64,000 nucleotides of DNA from G963663315 sp965208975 (lineage in GTDB: Bacteria > Pseudomonadota > Gammaproteobacteria > Arenicellales > Poriferihabitantaceae). The notes under the pieces are model-generated. The model was not told where the DNA came from. It searched no databases and saw only the letters and a list, made by a program, of their open reading frames with translations. The position numbers and the translations under genes were made by a program. The DNA is taken from the NCBI GenBank assembly GCA_965208975.1, contig CBDBQH010000003.1, positions 930,001 through 994,000 on the forward strand. The letters run 5' to 3'. Shown here piece after piece: positions 60,438 through 64,000 of the stretch. Each line of letters starts with the position of its first letter. Within the stretch, counting starts at the first letter, position 1.

Positions 60438-62848
60438 CCACGCACCCGCAAATTGTCCGGATCGTATTGAACCGGATGGACCACACGCGCCGGGTAACGA
60501 TCACCGAGAATCCCGATTTCCAACTCCGTCCCGATTTCTGCCCGGGCCGGGTCGATAAAGGAGTATGCGATATTCAGCTTTGTACGATGCCCGAATCCCG
60601 CTGAAGTCACCGAACCGATCGGTTGTCCCTGTGCGAAAACCGGAGCGCCACTGTGGGCACAGGCAAGACCGCAGTCCACCGCCAGTGAGATCATGCGTTT
60701 GCGGGGGGGCCGGTCAATTTGCTCCAACAGGGCTTGCCTGCCGACAAAAAACGGTTTGTCCAGCTTTACAAATCGGTCCAGCCCGGTCTCCATCGGGTTG
60801 TATTCACAGATCAGATCCGCCTTCCAGTGGAGATAGCCTTTCTCAACCCTCATTGATTCCGTAGCGTACAGACCGAAATAGATCATATCAAAGTCCCGGC
60901 CAGCCTGATCCAGTATTTTCCAGACCAGATAGAGCTGTTCATTCGGAACATGCAGTTCATAAGACAGTTCCCCCGAAAAGCTGACACTCATTGCCAGTAC
61001 CTGCGCGTGACCAATAAACATCGGTCTTGCCCGCAGCCAGGGCAAGGCTTGCTGTGACCAGTCACACCGTGGTGACACCGATTGCAGCAACTCGCGTGAC
61101 CTCGGTCCGGCAATGACCAGAGTCGTATGACTGCCCGCCAGTTCACAGATACGGACGGAATCCGGCTTGTATCGGTTCAACCAGTCCCGATCATGCCATT
61201 CAGAGGCCGCCGCCGAACCATACCAGTAATGCTCCTCTCCCAGCCTGGTTATGGTCGCCTCGCTCAGTACATTGCCTTTCCCGGTCAACAGATAACAGAG
61301 CCTGACCTGTCCGTCCACCTTCGGCATGGCGCCGCAAATCAGGGTATCCAGAAAATCACCGGCGCCCGGGCCCTTGATCTCATAGCGATTGAAGCCGGAC
61401 ACCTCCATCATGCCAACCCCCTCAACAATCCCTTTCACCTCCCTTGCGACAATATCCATAGTCGGCGTAAAACGGTAACTGCGCTGATCGACAAAGTCAT
61501 CATCGGGCTTGAAAAACAAGGCGCGCTCCCAACCTGCAACCACCCCCCATTCACAGCGCTTCGCATCCAGTACCGGATACAACGAAGTCGTGCGCGCCAG
61601 CCGCGCCGCCGGGCGATGTTCATGCGGAAGATGGTAGTGAAACTCATTTCTGTAATCCTCGACCGCCTTCAGACAGGTATGCTCGGTATTGGCGTAGCGG
61701 GTAAACCTGCGCGGATCCAGATACCAGGCGTCCCATTCACACTCTCCATGCACCATCCACTCCGCCAGGATTTTGCCATGCCCCCCTCCCTCGCCGATTC
61801 CGGCCCGCAATCCAATACAGGCAAAGGCATTCGGTATGCCGGGAATGGGTCCGACCAGCGGAGCCCCGTCAATCGTATAGGTGATCGGGCCGTTGACCAC
61901 CGTATGGATCCCGGCTTGTTCAAGACAGGGCAGACGGGCAAAGATACCCTCCATGTTGTCCAGACAGCGATCCAGGTCAGACGGGCACAGCGACATGGTG
62001 AAATCAGGGTCAATACCGTCCATGCCGAAGGTTTTGCAATCCTGTTCGTAAACACCGACCAGCAAGCCGGATTTTTCCTGGCGCGAATAGAAATCGTCAC
62101 CGGGGTCGCGAATGATGGGGACACGAAAATCCAGTTGCTCGATTTCCCGGATCGGTTCAGTCAGGAAATACATGTGTTCCATCGAGGTCACCGGATGGCT
62201 CACGCCCAGCATGCGTCCGACTTCATTGACCCGGTATCCGGCGGCATTTACGACCATCTCACAAGTGATGTCGCCGTTGCGGGTATGCACAATGAACTCG
62301 CCGCCCGCTTTGCGGGTGATCTGTTCAACCGGATTGAATCGCTGGACTTCGGCGCCAGCCTCGCGCGCCTGACGGGTTAGCGCGGCGCACAGCTGCGCCG
62401 GGTCAATATCGCCGTCGAGCGGGTCCCACCAGGCGCCGAGCAATCCCTGTGTATGCAGCAATGGATGTCTTCTGCCCGCCTCTGCGGCGTCAATAAACTC
62501 CATTTCCACCCCCACCCCGCCCGCAACCGCAACGTAATGCCGGTAAATATCGACCTGAGCCGGCGTGTGGGCAAGCCGCATGCCTCCGGTAATGTGGTAA
62601 TTGATCGGGAAATCCGGATCTGCCGCTAATTGCCGATACAGATTGATGCTATGCTGTTTTAGCGCGAACATGGTCTGGTTAGCGCCGAACCGGGTGACCT
62701 GGGCCGCCGCATGCCAGGTCGAGCCGGAAGTCAGTTCATCGCGTTCTACCAGGATGACATCCGTCCAGCCCTCCTGAGTCAGATGATACAGCGTCGAGCA
62801 CCCGGCGATACCACCGCCAATAATCACTACACGGGCGTTCGTTCTCAT
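60434..62848 (-). CDS. FAD-dependent dimethylglycine/sarcosine dehydrogenase-like enzyme with GcvT domain
   Basis: 804 residues. N-terminal DAO-type FAD domain with VVIIGGGIAGCSTLYHLTQEG and STWHAAAQVTRFGAN (the His that carries covalent FAD in relatives lies here). The C-terminal aminomethyltransferase (GcvT-like) half has IKGPGAGDFLDTLICG, FSGELSYELHVPNEQLY and AVDCGLACAHSGAPVFAQGQ. Probably oxidises N-methyl groups of dimethylglycine or sarcosine and passes them to tetrahydrofolate, following demethylation by the MttB homologue. The two genes overlap by 4 bases. Confidence 0.9.
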   Translation of the reverse strand: MRTNARVVIIGGGIAGCSTLYHLTQEGWTDVILVERDELTSGSTWHAAAQVTRFGANQTMFALKQHSINLYRQLAADPDFPINYHITGGMRLAHTPAQVDIYRHYVAVAGGVGVEMEFIDAAEAGRRHPLLHTQGLLGAWWDPLDGDIDPAQLCAALTRQAREAGAEVQRFNPVEQITRKAGGEFIVHTRNGDITCEMVVNAAGYRVNEVGRMLGVSHPVTSMEHMYFLTEPIREIEQLDFRVPIIRDPGDDFYSRQEKSGLLVGVYEQDCKTFGMDGIDPDFTMSLCPSDLDRCLDNMEGIFARLPCLEQAGIHTVVNGPITYTIDGAPLVGPIPGIPNAFACIGLRAGIGEGGGHGKILAEWMVHGECEWDAWYLDPRRFTRYANTEHTCLKAVEDYRNEFHYHLPHEHRPAARLARTTSLYPVLDAKRCEWGVVAGWERALFFKPDDDFVDQRSYRFTPTMDIVAREVKGIVEGVGMMEVSGFNRYEIKGPGAGDFLDTLICGAMPKVDGQVRLCYLLTGKGNVLSEATITRLGEEHYWYGSAAASEWHDRDWLNRYKPDSVRICELAGSHTTLVIAGPRSRELLQSVSPRCDWSQQALPWLRARPMFIGHAQVLAMSVSFSGELSYELHVPNEQLYLVWKILDQAGRDFDMIYFGLYATESMRVEKGYLHWKADLICEYNPMETGLDRFVKLDKPFFVGRQALLEQIDRPPRKRMISLAVDCGLACAHSGAPVFAQGQPIGSVTSAGFGHRTKLNIAYSFIDPARAEIGTELEIGILGDRYPARVVHPVQYDPDNLRVRG

Positions 62849-62922
62849 GATTTATCTCTTTTCAAGTCTGCTCGCCAGTATCGGCAATGCCCGGTAATAT
62901 TACAATTTGGAAATCTTTGACA

Positions 62923-62954
62923 GTTCGACCCGTAAGATGTTCGACCCGTAAGAT
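62923..62954. repeat. Perfect 16-bp tandem duplication in a promoter region
   Basis: GTTCGACCCGTAAGAT occurs twice with no gap, immediately upstream of the candidate -35 element. It may be a duplicated regulator site. Confidence 0.9.
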
Positions 62955-62983
62955 TGATTAGTTGGAAATGACAGGTCTATAAT
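62954..62983 (+). promoter_or_regulatory. Candidate sigma-70 promoter for the ABC binding protein
   Basis: TTGATT (62954-62959), 18-base spacer, TATAAT (62978-62983), about 94 bases before ATG 63077. A GC-rich hairpin (CCGGG...CCCGG near 63018-63043) lies in the leader. Confidence 0.6.
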
Positions 62984-63076
62984 AAGGTCAGAAAGTATCT
63001 CTTAAATCAGGATCACGCCGCTACCCGGGTTCAAGCGCCCGGGAGCATTGTAACCCCTTTCCCGGAGAATGTAATA

Positions 63077-64000
63077 ATGAGTATAGAAAACGAAGTTAAG
63101 AAACTGCAAAACCAGGTCTCACAGAACCAGATAAGTCGACGCCGCTTCATGCAGGGCGCAATGGCGCTTGGCGTAGGCGCAATGGCGCCGGCGCTTTACA
63201 GTGAGGCTGCTAAAGCTGCCCCGAAAAAGGGCGGTATTTATCGAATGGGGCTGGGCGGCGCCAACACCGGGGATTCCATGAGCCCGGACAGTAACTCCGA
63301 CATCTTCATGATCACCCTGAATCAGGGCACGGTACGCAATGCTCTGGTTGAAGTCAATGCCGATGGGCAGGCTGTTCCGGAACTCGCGGAAACACTTGAA
63401 CCTTCCGCTGACGCTGCCGTTTGGCGGGTCAAACTGAAAAAGGGCATAGAATTCCATAGCGGGAAATCCCTGGATCTGGATGATGTCATCGCTTCAATCG
63501 AACATCATCGTGGCGAAAGCGCCACGTCCAACGCCAAATCGGTGGCCGAATCAATGGGCGCTCTTTCCAAGGATGGCGACACTCTGGTATTTACCCTGGA
63601 AAGCGGTAACGCCGATTTCCCCTATCTGCTCAGCGACTATCATATCCTGATGGGCGCGGCGGATGACATGGGTAAAATTGACTGGGCATCCGGCGACGGC
63701 ACCGGCCCATACAGCCTGGTCGAATTTGAACCGGGTGTGCGGGCAACGGCAAAACGGAATCCGAATTACTTCAAGGAAAACGAAGGCAATTTTGATGAAG
63801 TCCATATCACCGCAATCAACGATACCGCTGCCCGGATGAATTCCATGGTGACCGGCCAGGTTGACGCCATTGCGCGCTGTGACTTGAAGACCGCCGGCCT
63901 GCTTGAGAAAAAACCCGATGTCGATGTGCTTCAGGTTTCCGGCACCAAACACTACACTTACCCGATGGATGTACGGGTTGCGCCGTTCGACAATAATGAC
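63077..64000 (+). CDS. ABC transporter substrate-binding protein, family 5 (3' end outside window)
   Basis: Start ATG 63077 with GGAG upstream; 308 codons are open to the window end. NQISRRRFMQGAMALGVGAM is a twin-arginine export signal. The mature part has the dipeptide/oligopeptide-binding fold: PELAETLEPSADAAVWRVKL, FHSGKSLDLDDVIASIEHH and GTGPYSLVEFEPGVRATAKR. Divergent from the methylamine genes, so it may bring in a quaternary amine or peptide; this is inferred from position only. Confidence 0.9.
   Translation, partial: MSIENEVKKLQNQVSQNQISRRRFMQGAMALGVGAMAPALYSEAAKAAPKKGGIYRMGLGGANTGDSMSPDSNSDIFMITLNQGTVRNALVEVNADGQAVPELAETLEPSADAAVWRVKLKKGIEFHSGKSLDLDDVIASIEHHRGESATSNAKSVAESMGALSKDGDTLVFTLESGNADFPYLLSDYHILMGAADDMGKIDWASGDGTGPYSLVEFEPGVRATAKRNPNYFKENEGNFDEVHITAINDTAARMNSMVTGQVDAIARCDLKTAGLLEKKPDVDVLQVSGTKHYTYPMDVRVAPFDNND

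Noticed and set aside
61127..62380. 417-codon frame opposite the dimethylglycine dehydrogenase-like gene
   Set aside because: It is an antisense shadow of a clearly coding gene in GC-rich DNA, with no domain and no ribosome site.

Overview
The window reads as chromosome of an aerobic, cobalamin-using gammaproteobacterium. The evidence is gene content and order: bamD/rluD, split nrdJa/nrdJb, tesA-ybbA-ybbP, tpiA-secG-tRNA-Leu, a cox cluster with ctaG, DUF2909 and SURF1, argH-lptM-lysA, and waaG. I do not assign a genus. Core genes look intact and closely packed. Accessory DNA sits between them as small cassettes without any visible integrase or transposase.

Layout. 1-3.0 kb: end of galE, waaG and a family 25 glycosyltransferase (envelope sugars). 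3.2-6.3 kb: a type II restriction-modification (R-M) system with a controller gene and two matching operator-like sites. 6.4-9.3 kb: toxin-antitoxin debris, an AAA/PD-DExK protein, and a family 32 glycosyltransferase interrupted by a 19-C tract. 9.4-22.2 kb: bamD, rluD, nrdJab, a PIN/Phd toxin-antitoxin pair, tesA, ybbA-ybbP, a FemAB-like gene, tpiA, secG, tRNA-Leu(GAG). 22.3-24.1 kb: a large lipoprotein with a 13-G tract straight after its lipobox. 24.1-35.2 kb: ghrA-like dehydrogenase and the cox cluster, split by a MunI-like R-M cassette and a RelE/HigA-type pair. 35.2-40.5 kb: argH, lptM, a second R-M cassette (beta-class methylase plus HNH nuclease), lysA, a 5'-nucleotidase. 40.9-42.3 kb: a secreted-protein gene closed by a 14-C tract, then about 3.5 copies of a 150-bp repeat. 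42.3-47.5 kb: a tripartite ABC exporter whose adaptor carries a cytoplasmic PAS domain. 47.7-56.8 kb: on the minus strand, a partner-switching module (anti-sigma kinase, STAS, REC-PP2C phosphatase) and an adenylate cyclase run straight into cobU, cobT, cobC, cobS, an aminotransferase and an orphan hsdM. 57-64 kb: metallophosphoesterase, a cyclic-nucleotide-binding protein, a non-pyrrolysine MttB homologue with a dimethylglycine-dehydrogenase-like enzyme, and the start of a Tat-exported ABC binding protein.

How the genes work together. Late cobalamin assembly (cobUTCS) fits with a B12-dependent ribonucleotide reductase and an MttB-family corrinoid methyltransferase. The cyclase and the cNMP-binding protein could form a signalling pair. 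The strongest new signals are: (1) two R-M cassettes, each sitting between long direct repeats (68 and 44 bp) that copy the 3' end of the gene upstream; (2) three long G/C homopolymers in three likely surface or envelope genes, two of them OFF as sequenced, each lying where slippage would switch the frame; (3) the PAS-adaptor fusion; (4) the partner-switch/cyclase operon joined by 4-nt overlaps to B12 genes. All function calls come from reading the sequence; no database search was run.
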